Translations under genes and position numbers: made by a program
Shown here: positions 1 to 7,721 of the stretch, piece by piece
Layout of the letters: the number at the start of each line of letters is the position of its first letter
How positions within the stretch are numbered: the stretch's first letter is position 1
From: Streptomyces sp. CB02056
GTDB taxonomy: Bacteria; Actinomycetota; Actinomycetes; Streptomycetales; Streptomycetaceae
Direction: 5' to 3'
DNA length: 64,000 bases
Assembly: GCF_001905545.1 (NCBI RefSeq)
Contig: NZ_LIPD01000022.1
Location: 60,587-124,586 of the forward strand
The notes under the pieces: generated by a model
What the model saw: only the letters and a program-made list of their open reading frames with translations
What the model was told of the DNA's origin: nothing
Database searches by the model: none

Positions 1-1740
1 CTCGACGGCGGCATCCCGGGCAGCCGCGACCTCGCCGAGGTCATCACCCGGGTCACCGACGTGCGCGTGGTCTCCCGCGCCGACTTCGGCATCACCGGGA
101 AGGTGACCGAACTCTCCCTCCAGCAGCCCTGGTTGGACGACCAGGACACCCAGCTCTCGCACCTGCGGGACGCCACCGTCTACGCCCGCGGCGAGGCGCT
201 GCGGCTCGCCGACGAGCCCGTCACCGAGGACGTCCGCGGCGACCGGATCGAACTCGCCCGGCTCTACGACGGGTTGACCCCCGGCCGGTGGATCGCGGTC
301 GGCGGCGAGCGGACCGACCTCCCGCACACCACCGGCGTCCGCGGCACCGAGCTGGCCATGATCGCCGGCGTCGAGCAGGGCGTCGACCCGCTCCTGCCCG
401 GGGACACCGTCCGCACCACCGTCACGCTCAGCGCCCCGCTCGCCTTCCGCTACCGGCGCGACACCGTCCAGGTCCTCGGCAATGTCGTCCGCGCCACCCA
501 GGGCGCCACCCGCGACGAGGCGATCGGCAGCGGCGACGCGGGCGTCCCCGGCCAGCGCTTCACCCTCTGGCAGTCGCCGCTCACCTGGCTGGCCGCCGAC
601 ACCCCCGGGGGCGCGCGCAGCACCCTGGAGGTCCGGGTCGACGGGGTGCTCTGGCACGAGGTCGACAGCCTCACCGGACGCGGCCCGGACGAACGGGTCT
701 ACGTCACCGCGACCGCCGCCGACGGCCGCACCACCGTCACCTTCGGCGACGGCGTGCACGGCTCGCGCCTGGCCACCGGCCGGGAGAACGTCCGCGCCCG
801 CTACCGGATCGGCATCGGCGAGAGCGGCAACGTCGGCGCCGGCCGGATCACCCAGCTCACCACCCGCCCGCTCGGCGTCTCCGCCGTCGTCAACCCGCTG
901 CCCGCCACCGGCGGCGCCGGACCGGACGGACCGGGCCTGGCCAGGCGCACCATCCCGCTCGCCGTCACCGCCCTGGACCGGCTGGTCTCGGTGCCCGACT
1001 ACGAGGACTTCACCCGCGCCCGGGCCGGCATCGGGCGCGCCAGCGCCACCCGGCTCTCGGACGGCCGGCGCGAGCTCGTCCACGTCACGGTCGCCGGGGT
1101 GGACGACATCCCGCTCGCCGCCGACTCCGACCTGCTCCGCACCCTGCGGTCCTCGCTCACCGCCTACGGCGACCCGCGGCTGCCCGTCCGGGTCGCCGTG
1201 CGCGAGCTCGTCCTGCTGGTCGTCGCCGCGGGCGTCAAGGTCGCCCCGGACCACTCCTGGGACCTCGTCGAACCGGCCGTGCGCCGCGCCCTGCTCGACC
1301 GGCTCGGCTACGCCGGACGCCAACTCGGCCAGCCCGCCCACCTGTCCGAGGTGCTCGCCGCCGCCCAGGCCGTCCCCGGCGTGGACCGGGTGGACGTCGA
1401 CGCCTTCACCGGCGTGCCCGGCAGCCTCACCCCGGACGGCCTGGAGAACCTCGCCGCCCGGCTCGCGCGGCCGCAGCCGACGGTCCCGGCCCGGCTCGCC
1501 CGCTACGAGGAGCAGCGCTACCGGGTGCGGGACGCCGCCGGTGAGACGCTCACCGACATCGCCGCCCGCAACGGCGTCCCGCTCGCGGAACTGCTGCGCC
1601 TCAACCCGGCCGTCACCGACACCCGCCCGCTGCCGGCCGGCCGCGTGGTGACGGTGTTCCGCGGCATCCGACCGGCCCAACTCGCCGTACTGGCACCGGA
1701 CCTGCCCGACACGTTGATCCTCAAGGAGATCCGCGGATGA
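1..1740 (+). CDS. eCIS/phage-like baseplate assembly protein with C-terminal LysM motif (5' partial)
   Basis: The frame is open from base 1 and a GTG at 61 is probably internal, so the 5' end lies outside the window. At least 579 residues are visible. The central part resembles the baseplate J/gp47 group used by contractile injection systems ('putative baseplate assembly protein'), with the typical FGDGVHG segment and a later Asp/Val-rich half. The last 65 residues, with TLTDIAARNGVPLAELLRLN, form a LysM-type motif, known for binding peptidoglycan or chitin. It ends 25 bases before the next gene, and two further tail-like genes follow, so an injection-system operon is inferred. Family assignment is from recognition, not a search. 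Confidence 0.75.
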   Translation, partial: LDGGIPGSRDLAEVITRVTDVRVVSRADFGITGKVTELSLQQPWLDDQDTQLSHLRDATVYARGEALRLADEPVTEDVRGDRIELARLYDGLTPGRWIAVGGERTDLPHTTGVRGTELAMIAGVEQGVDPLLPGDTVRTTVTLSAPLAFRYRRDTVQVLGNVVRATQGATRDEAIGSGDAGVPGQRFTLWQSPLTWLAADTPGGARSTLEVRVDGVLWHEVDSLTGRGPDERVYVTATAADGRTTVTFGDGVHGSRLATGRENVRARYRIGIGESGNVGAGRITQLTTRPLGVSAVVNPLPATGGAGPDGPGLARRTIPLAVTALDRLVSVPDYEDFTRARAGIGRASATRLSDGRRELVHVTVAGVDDIPLAADSDLLRTLRSSLTAYGDPRLPVRVAVRELVLLVVAAGVKVAPDHSWDLVEPAVRRALLDRLGYAGRQLGQPAHLSEVLAAAQAVPGVDRVDVDAFTGVPGSLTPDGLENLAARLARPQPTVPARLARYEEQRYRVRDAAGETLTDIAARNGVPLAELLRLNPAVTDTRPLPAGRVVTVFRGIRPAQLAVLAPDLPDTLILKEIRG

Positions 1741-1765
1741 ACCAGCGCATCCATCGGAGGTGGGC

Positions 1766-3985
1766 ATGACCAGGGACCCGGACGAGCTGCTGGAACTGCT
1801 GCCCCAGTGGCACCGGCTGCGGGACGCCGACGCGGGCGAGCCGCTGCGCGCCCTGCTGGCCGTCATCGCCGAACAGGTCGACGTCGTCCGCGGCGGCGTC
1901 GACCAGGGCTACCAGGACTGGTTCGTGGAGACCGCCGCCGACTGGGCCGTCGCCTACCTCGGCGACCTGGTCGGCTACCGGATCCTGCCCGGCTACGAGG
2001 AGGTGCTCGCCACCGGCCTGCACGGCGAGGCCTCCGCCGAGCGGATCGCGGCCCGCGACCGGCTCGCCGCCCGGCTGGCGCCCCGCCAGGACGTCGCGAA
2101 CACGGTCGCCAACCGCCGCCGCAAGGGCACCCTCGCCCTGCTGGAGGAGCTGTCCGCCTCGGTCGCCGACTGGCCGGCCCGCGCCGTGGAGCTCTCCCGG
2201 CTGCTCGCCGGCACCCAGCCGGTGCGGCTGCTGCGCCCGGACGAGGAGCCGGCCGACCGGCAGCGGCTGGGCCGGGGCCGGCTGGTCGACGTCCGGCGCG
2301 GCGCGGCGCTGGACCTGCTCGGCGGGCCCTTCGACGGCCAGGCGCACACCGTCGACGTCCGCCGGGCCGCCTCCCCGCGCCGCCAGGGCGGCTACACCCC
2401 GGCCGGTGTCGCCCTGTCCGTGTGGCGGCTGAAGCCGTACCCGGTGACCCGGGCGCCGGCCTACTGCGTCGACCGGGCCAGGAACCTCTTCACCTTCTCC
2501 GTCCTCGGCAACGACGCCCCGCTGGTCACCCGGCCCGAGCCGGGGCCGGCCGGCGCGCACCCCGCGACGGCCGACACCGTGCCGGCCCCGATCCGGCGCC
2601 GACAGCTGGCCGAGCGCACGGCCGACTACTACGGGCCCGGCAAGAGCTTCGCCATCTGGCGCGACGGCTCCCAGGAGCCCGTCCCGCCCGCCGAGATCGT
2701 GGTGGCCGACCTGACCGACTGGACGTACCGGCCCAAGCGCGGCCAGGTCGCCGTCGACCCGCTGCTCGGCCGGATCGCCTTCGGCGCCCGCTCCGCCCCG
2801 CGCCGCGGCGTCTGGGTCGACTACCACTACGCGTTCGGCGACGACACCGGCGGCGGCGAGTACCCGCGCGACCGCCCGGAGGCCCGGCACCGGACGCTCT
2901 ACCAGGTCGGCCCCGGCCGGCCGTTCGAGCGGATCAACGACGCGTACGAGCAGTGGCGCGCCGACCAGCGGGACGGCACCGCGGGCGGCTCCGCCGTCAT
3001 CGAGATCACCCACAGCGGTGCCTACCAGGAGCAGTTGGACTTCGACCTGGAGGCCGACGACCGGCTCGAACTGCGCGCCGCCGAGGGCACCCGGCCGGTG
3101 ATCCGGCTGCTCGACTGGTACAGCAACCGGCCGGACGCGCTCAACGTCCGGGGCACCTGCGCGGGCGGGCGGCTCGTCCTGGACGGCCTGCTGGTCACCG
3201 GTCGCGGGGTCAACGTCACCGGGCCGCTCGCCTCCGTCACCCTGCGGCACTGCACCCTGGTGCCGGGCTGGTCCCTGGAGCCGCACTGCGAACCGCACGC
3301 GCCGCAGGAGCCCAGCCTGGTGCTGGACCACACCACGGCCTGTGTCCGGATCGAGCGCAGCATCCTGGGCACGATCCAGGTCGTCGGCGACGAGGTGGAC
3401 GACGACCCGCTGGAGATCCACCTGGCCGACAGCATCCTGGACGCCACCGGGCCGGACCGCCCGGCGCTCTCCGGGCCCGACTGCGAGCACGCCTACGCGG
3501 TGCTGCACGCGCACCGCTCCACGGTGGTCGGCGAGGTGCACACCCACGCGGTGCGGATCGCCGAGGACAGCGTCTTCACCGGCCGGATGCGGGTGGCCCG
3601 CCGCTCGCTCGGCTGCCTGCGGTTCTGCTACGTGCCCCCGGGCTCGCGCACCCCCCGCCGGTACGAGTGCCAGCCCGACCGGGTGCGCTCGGCGGTGACC
3701 GAGCTGGTCGAGCGCGGCGAGCTGGACCCGGCGCGGGCCGAGCGGCTGCGCGAGACCGAGGCGCAGCGGGTGCGCCCGCTCTTCACCAGCCTCCGGTACG
3801 GCACGCCCGGCTACGGCCGGCCGGCCGCCGGTTGCGCGCCGGAGATCACCCGCGGCGCCGAGGACCGCTCCGAACTGGGCGCCTTCCACGACCTGTTCCA
3901 GCCCCAGCGCGAGGACAACCTGCGGGCGCGGCTGGCCGAGTACACCCCGGCCGGCACCGACGCCGGCCTCTTCTTCGCCACCTGA
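1766..3985 (+). CDS. eCIS tail protein with N-terminal tail-protein-I-like part and beta-helix-like C-terminal half
   Basis: 739 residues. ATG at 1766 is chosen because GGAGG at 1756-1760 lies five bases upstream; the GTG at 1760 would overlap that site. The first ~170 residues (LPQWHRLRDADAG, QDWFVETAADWAVAYLGDLVGY) resemble phage tail protein I-type baseplate proteins. Roughly residues 410-600 contain short hydrophobic repeats such as LVLDGLLVTGRGVNVTG and VTLRHCTLVPG, typical of right-handed parallel beta-helices (pectin-lyase fold). A wedge or fibre-like role at the baseplate is inferred from this and from its neighbours. Such proteins occur in actinobacterial eCIS loci; the exact subunit number is not assignable here. 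Confidence 0.7.
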   Translation: MTRDPDELLELLPQWHRLRDADAGEPLRALLAVIAEQVDVVRGGVDQGYQDWFVETAADWAVAYLGDLVGYRILPGYEEVLATGLHGEASAERIAARDRLAARLAPRQDVANTVANRRRKGTLALLEELSASVADWPARAVELSRLLAGTQPVRLLRPDEEPADRQRLGRGRLVDVRRGAALDLLGGPFDGQAHTVDVRRAASPRRQGGYTPAGVALSVWRLKPYPVTRAPAYCVDRARNLFTFSVLGNDAPLVTRPEPGPAGAHPATADTVPAPIRRRQLAERTADYYGPGKSFAIWRDGSQEPVPPAEIVVADLTDWTYRPKRGQVAVDPLLGRIAFGARSAPRRGVWVDYHYAFGDDTGGGEYPRDRPEARHRTLYQVGPGRPFERINDAYEQWRADQRDGTAGGSAVIEITHSGAYQEQLDFDLEADDRLELRAAEGTRPVIRLLDWYSNRPDALNVRGTCAGGRLVLDGLLVTGRGVNVTGPLASVTLRHCTLVPGWSLEPHCEPHAPQEPSLVLDHTTACVRIERSILGTIQVVGDEVDDDPLEIHLADSILDATGPDRPALSGPDCEHAYAVLHAHRSTVVGEVHTHAVRIAEDSVFTGRMRVARRSLGCLRFCYVPPGSRTPRRYECQPDRVRSAVTELVERGELDPARAERLRETEAQRVRPLFTSLRYGTPGYGRPAAGCAPEITRGAEDRSELGAFHDLFQPQREDNLRARLAEYTPAGTDAGLFFAT

Positions 3986-4041
3986 CCGACCCCTGACCAA
4001 CTCCCAACCGACTGAAGACCGTTGACTGTGAGAGGGACCCC

Positions 4042-5457
4042 GTGCACGCAGACTTCTCGCGCCTGACCTTCCGGCCCGGCAGGCACTACTCCGCGGTGCT
4101 GACCCAGCAGGGCCGGGTCCAGCTCGACGCCGACGCCAACGAGCAGGCCGCGATCGAGCGCTACCAGCTGCGCACGCTCGCCACCGACCTGATCGGCCGG
4201 CGCGGCGGGCCCGCCGGCGCGGCCGGGTTCGCGATCGGCTACCTGCCGGGCAACCACGACCTGGACGACCTCGCCATCGGCGGCGGCCGGTACTACGTGG
4301 ACGGCGTCCTGTGCGAGGCCGACCGGCCCGGGCCCGGCACCGCCGTGCCCGACGACGGCGTCTGGGGCGCCGAGGCCCGGGAGGAGCCCGCCGGCTGGAC
4401 GTACTGGGACCAGCCGGACGCCTACCGGGACCAGGAGCGCCCCGGCGACCGGCTGCCCGACGCGTTCCCGTTCCTGGTCTACCTGAAGGTCTGGGAGCGC
4501 AGTGTCACCGCCGTGGAGGACCCGGAGATCCGCGAGGTCGCGCTCGGCGCGGCGATGCCCGACACGGCGGCCCGGGCCAAGGTCGTCTGGCAGGTACTGG
4601 CCCTTCCCGCCTCGGAGTTGAACGTGCCGGACGGCGGTCCGTCCCGGGTGCTGGAGGCCTTCGACGCCTGGGCCGCGCCCCGCGAGCGGCCCTCCTCCTG
4701 GCTGGCCGCGCGGGCCCGGCGGCCGGAGCGGGCCGGCGAGGACCCGTGCCTGGCGCACCCCGAGGCCGGCTACCGGGGCCCGGAGAACCAGCTGTACCGG
4801 GTGGAGGTCCACCACGGCGGTTCGGCGGAGGGCGGCGCCACCTTCAAGTGGTCCCGGGAGAACGGCTCGGTCGTCCTCCCGATCGCCTCGGTCGAGGGCG
4901 TCTGGGTCGCCCTGGACACGCTGGGCGACGACGACAAGCTCGGCCTCTCGATGGGCGACCGGGTCGAGGTCGCGGACAGCGCGTACGTCAGCCGGGACGA
5001 GGCGGCGAACCTGCTCCAGGTGGAGGAGATCGACCTGCCGGGCCGCCGGGTGCGGCTGTCCGCCGAGCCGGTCCCGGGGGTCGGGCGGCTGTCCGAGCTC
5101 CACCCCTTCCTGCGCCGCTGGGACCACCGGGAGGCCCGCGGCCGGGACGCCCTGCCCCTGGCCGGCGGCGCCCTCCAGCTCGCGGAGGGCGCCTGGCTCG
5201 ACCTGGAGGACGGCGTCCAGGTGTACTTCCGGCCGGGCGGCGCCTACACCCGGGGGGACTACTGGCTGGTCCCCGCCCGGACCGCCACCGGGTCGGTGGA
5301 GTGGCCGCGGAACGCGGCCGGGGAGGCGCTGCTCCAGGAGCCGGCCGGGGTGCGGGTGCACCACGCCCCGCTCGCCTGGGTGAAGGGCCCGACCACCGTC
5401 GTCGACCTCCGCCAGACCTTCGCCCCGCTGACGGCCACCGCCCGCTCCGAGATCTGA
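4042..5457 (+). CDS. DUF6519 domain-containing eCIS-associated protein
   Basis: 471 residues from GTG 4042, with a GAGAGGGA-like ribosome site upstream. The start, MHADFSRLTFRPGRHYSAVL followed by QQGRVQLDADANEQ, is the hallmark of the DUF6519 family, which is found in eCIS and tail loci. The molecular role is unknown; a baseplate or spike accessory role is inferred from position. It begins 56 bases after the previous gene and is the last gene of the operon. No signal peptide or membrane segment is visible. The C-terminal half has beta-rich segments (VQVYFRPGGAYTRGDYWLVP). Confidence 0.75.
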   Translation: MHADFSRLTFRPGRHYSAVLTQQGRVQLDADANEQAAIERYQLRTLATDLIGRRGGPAGAAGFAIGYLPGNHDLDDLAIGGGRYYVDGVLCEADRPGPGTAVPDDGVWGAEAREEPAGWTYWDQPDAYRDQERPGDRLPDAFPFLVYLKVWERSVTAVEDPEIREVALGAAMPDTAARAKVVWQVLALPASELNVPDGGPSRVLEAFDAWAAPRERPSSWLAARARRPERAGEDPCLAHPEAGYRGPENQLYRVEVHHGGSAEGGATFKWSRENGSVVLPIASVEGVWVALDTLGDDDKLGLSMGDRVEVADSAYVSRDEAANLLQVEEIDLPGRRVRLSAEPVPGVGRLSELHPFLRRWDHREARGRDALPLAGGALQLAEGAWLDLEDGVQVYFRPGGAYTRGDYWLVPARTATGSVEWPRNAAGEALLQEPAGVRVHHAPLAWVKGPTTVVDLRQTFAPLTATARSEI

Positions 5458-5693
5458 TCGGCCGGGGCGCGACGGCGGGCGCGGCAGGGCCGTCGGCGTC
5501 CTCGAGCCGAGGGCCGCGGGCCCGGGTGGGGGCGTCGACGGCGAAATGGGAACCGGCCACGCCCCCCACCCGCGCACATCGGCCATCCCACCGATACGTC
5601 GCGGACATTCCCGGTGTTCGCGGTGTTCGTGGTGTTCCCGGTGCCCCCGGTGTTCGCGGTGTTCACGTGTTGTCCGAATGATGGTCGGGCTTT
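5458..5693. other. Intergenic region after the eCIS operon
   Basis: No convincing gene. The only organised element is the 9-base tandem repeat at 5612-5665. Small frames across it translate to low-complexity Cys/Ser/Arg or Asn/Thr/Gly repeats, which is expected of a short tandem repeat and does not suggest a protein. Confidence 0.6.
5612..5665. repeat. Six tandem 9-base units (CGGTGTTCG type)
   Basis: Units at 5612, 5621, 5630, 5639, 5648 and 5657 are variants of CGGTGTTCG; the fourth is the most diverged (CGGTGCCCC). The array sits between the last eCIS gene and the ABC-importer promoter. The unit is too short and contiguous for a CRISPR. Confidence 0.85.
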
Positions 5694-5722
5694 TTGACAT
5701 CCTCCTTATCGTCATACATTCT
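5694..5722 (+). promoter_or_regulatory. Candidate sigma-70-like promoter of the ABC importer leader
   Basis: TTGACA at 5694-5699 matches the -35 consensus. Possible -10 elements are TACATT at 5715-5720 (15-base spacer) or CATTCT at 5717-5722 (17-base spacer). With the latter, the expected start point falls at or next to the ATG at 5730, which would make the leader ORF leaderless. This is inferred from sequence only. Confidence 0.5.
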
Positions 5723-5729
5723 TCTCGTC

Positions 5730-5822
5730 ATGTCTGACCGTCACCCGATCACGTGCGCCGCCATCGAGCTGGCGCTGATCGGCGTGGCCGCGCACTGCGT
5801 TTCCGACAATCTCTGTCGCTGA
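5730..5822 (+). CDS. Putative 30-residue Cys-containing leader peptide
   Basis: Short ORF ATG 5730 to TGA 5822, 30 residues, with three Cys and the C-terminus SDNLCR. It has no clear ribosome site, but the candidate promoter just upstream could give a leaderless mRNA. It ends 145 bases before the substrate-binding lipoprotein gene and 11 bases before a perfect hairpin (5834-5866). Actinobacteria have short leader ORFs, several of them Cys-rich, ahead of sulfur and importer operons. This peptide does not show the common R-x-H-V-D-L pattern of the Streptomyces type, so membership is uncertain. The architecture suggests translational attenuation. Confidence 0.45.
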   Translation: MSDRHPITCAAIELALIGVAAHCVSDNLCR

Positions 5823-5833
5823 ATCCGCCCTGT

Positions 5834-5866
5834 CCCGACGCGTTTAGCGGTGATCGCCGCGTCGGG
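5834..5866 (+). promoter_or_regulatory. Hairpin after the leader ORF (possible attenuator)
   Basis: CCCGACGCG (5834-5842) and CGCGTCGGG (5858-5866) are perfect complements. An inner GCG/CGC pair (5847-5849 with 5855-5857) can extend the structure past a TTTA bulge. No U-run follows, so it is not a classic intrinsic terminator. Its position just after the leader stop codon suggests a structure that could respond to leader translation. Confidence 0.5.
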
Positions 5867-5950
5867 GCGTCGCCCCCTGCTGCGGGCGCGGTGCCGCTCA
5901 CTTCCCCAGGCCTCACTGTCGCCCGCCTTCCTCCGTACACCATCGGTAGC

Positions 5951-5965
5951 GAAAGGCCCCCTTTC
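5951..5965 (+). promoter_or_regulatory. Shine-Dalgarno-sequestering hairpin before the lipoprotein gene
   Basis: GAAAGG (5951-5956), the best ribosome site for ATG 5968, is exactly complementary to CCTTTC (5960-5965), with a three-base loop. Folding would hide the ribosome site right next to the start codon. Together with the upstream leader ORF and hairpin this suggests translational control, though a 6-bp stem alone is modest. Confidence 0.45.
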
Positions 5966-5967
5966 CG

Positions 5968-7689
5968 ATGTCTCGAACCACCACCTTCACCCCTCGCCGC
6001 CTCGCCACGGCGACCGTCACCGTCGCACTGGTCGTCGGGCTGGCGGCGTGCGGACCGAAGGCCGACGGCGGTGGAGGCTCCGGCAAGGACGCCGCGCCGC
6101 AGCAGGGCGGCACCCTCACCGTCCTCAACCAGAACCCGCAGGACCAGTTCGACCCCGCGCGGCTCTACACCTCCGGCGGCGGCAACGTCCCCTCCCTGGT
6201 CTTCCGCACCCTCACCACCCGCAACCGGGCCGACGGCGCGGCCGGCACCAAGGTCGTCCCGGACCTCGCCACAGACACCGGCACCCCGTCGGAGGGCGCG
6301 ACGGTGTGGACGTACCACCTCAAGGACGGCCTGACGTTCGAGGACGGTTCGCCGATCACCACGGCCGATATCAAGTACGGCATCGAAAGGTCATTCGCCC
6401 CCGAACTCTCGGGCGGTGCACCGTTCCTGAGGGACTGGCTGGTCGGCGCCGCGGACTACCAGGGCCCGTACAAGGACACGCGCGGTCTGGACGCCATCGA
6501 GACGCCGGACGAGAAGACCATCGTCTTCCGCCTCAACAAGCCCGAGGGCGACTTCCCGTACCTCGCCACCCAGACGCAGTTCGCCCCCGTCCCGAAGGCC
6601 AAGGACACCGGGACGAAGTACCAGGAGCACCCCGTCTCCTCCGGCCCCTACCAGGTCGTCAAGAACGAGAACGACGGCGCCCACCTCGTCCTCAAGCGCA
6701 ACCCCAACTGGTCGGCGGCGACGGACGACCAGCGCAAGGCGTACCCGGACACCATCGACGTGCAGTCCGGGCTCGACCCGGCGGTGATCAACCAGCGGCT
6801 CTCCGCCGGCACCGGCGCCGACGCGGCCGCCGTCACCACCGACACCAACCTCGGCCCCTCCGAGCTCGCCCAGGTGAAGGACGACAAGTCGCTCGCCGCG
6901 CGCGTCGGCACCGGCCACTTCGGCTACGTCAACTACCTGGCGTTCAACCCGAAGGTCAAGCCCTTCGACGACCCCAAGGTCCGGCAGGCCGTCGCCTACG
7001 CGATCAACCGCACCTCGGTCGTCAACGCGGCCGGCGGCTCCTCGCTCGCCGAGGCCGCCACCACCTACCTGCCCGCCCAGGAGACCTTCGGGTACACGCC
7101 GTACGACCCGTTCCCGGCCGGTGCCACGGGCAACCCGGCGAAGGCCAGGGAGCTGCTGAAGGAGGCCGGTTACCCGGACGGCCTGACCATCACGCTCACC
7201 CACTCCAGCGCCACCGGCAAGGGCTACGGCCCGGACCTGGCCGCCGCCGTCCAGGACGGTCTGAAGGCCGCCGGGATCACCGTCCAGCTGGAGGCCCTGG
7301 ACTCCACCCGGTACTCCAAGACGATCCACACCGTCGGCACCGAGCCCGGCCTCTTCCTCTCCGGCTGGGGCGCCGACTGGCCGTCCGGCGGCCCGTTCCT
7401 GGCCCCGATCTTCGACGGCCGGCAGATCGTCACCGACGGCTACAACTTCAACTCCGCGCAGCTGGACGACCCTTCGGTGAACGACGAGATCGACCAGATC
7501 AACAAGATCACCGACCACGCCGAGGCCGCCAAGCGCTGGGGCGCCCTGGACAAGCGGATCGGCGACCAGGCCCTCACCGTCCCGCTGTTCCACCCCGTCT
7601 ACAAGCGGCTGTCCGGCAAGGACGTCCGCAACATCGTCATCAGCGACTGGACCGGCGTCCTCGACATCTCCCAGGTCGCGGTCAAGTAG
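5968..7689 (+). CDS. ABC transporter substrate-binding lipoprotein, peptide/nickel (SBP_bac_5) family
   Basis: 573 residues. The N-terminus is a lipoprotein signal: a basic start, a hydrophobic stretch, then lipobox LAAC with Cys28, followed by a Gly/Ser linker. The mature part has the family 5 features: GGTLTVLNQNP at the start, WTYHLKDGLTFEDGSPITTADIKYGI, and KARELLKEAGYPDG near the end. It should sit on the outer face of the membrane and deliver substrate to the permeases encoded downstream. The family binds peptides, nickel, opines or other small molecules, so the ligand is unknown. It is the first gene of the importer operon; the next starts 32 bases later. Confidence 0.92.
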   Translation: MSRTTTFTPRRLATATVTVALVVGLAACGPKADGGGGSGKDAAPQQGGTLTVLNQNPQDQFDPARLYTSGGGNVPSLVFRTLTTRNRADGAAGTKVVPDLATDTGTPSEGATVWTYHLKDGLTFEDGSPITTADIKYGIERSFAPELSGGAPFLRDWLVGAADYQGPYKDTRGLDAIETPDEKTIVFRLNKPEGDFPYLATQTQFAPVPKAKDTGTKYQEHPVSSGPYQVVKNENDGAHLVLKRNPNWSAATDDQRKAYPDTIDVQSGLDPAVINQRLSAGTGADAAAVTTDTNLGPSELAQVKDDKSLAARVGTGHFGYVNYLAFNPKVKPFDDPKVRQAVAYAINRTSVVNAAGGSSLAEAATTYLPAQETFGYTPYDPFPAGATGNPAKARELLKEAGYPDGLTITLTHSSATGKGYGPDLAAAVQDGLKAAGITVQLEALDSTRYSKTIHTVGTEPGLFLSGWGADWPSGGPFLAPIFDGRQIVTDGYNFNSAQLDDPSVNDEIDQINKITDHAEAAKRWGALDKRIGDQALTVPLFHPVYKRLSGKDVRNIVISDWTGVLDISQVAVK

Positions 7690-7721
7690 CGGACGGGACC
7701 GGACGGATCGATCGGACAACC

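Noticed and set aside
1721..4000. Long minus-strand ORFs opposite the eCIS genes, e.g. 759 codons
   Set aside because: Composition is Gly/Ala/Val/Arg-rich with no family motifs; it mirrors the codon bias of the plus-strand genes, as expected in high-GC DNA.
5612..5665. Tandem repeat as a CRISPR array
   Set aside because: Units are only 9 bases and contiguous, without spacers.
5546..5737. 63-codon plus ORF ending MMVGLFDILLIVIHSSRHV
   Set aside because: Its body is translated tandem repeat; the hydrophobic end comes from reading the promoter region.
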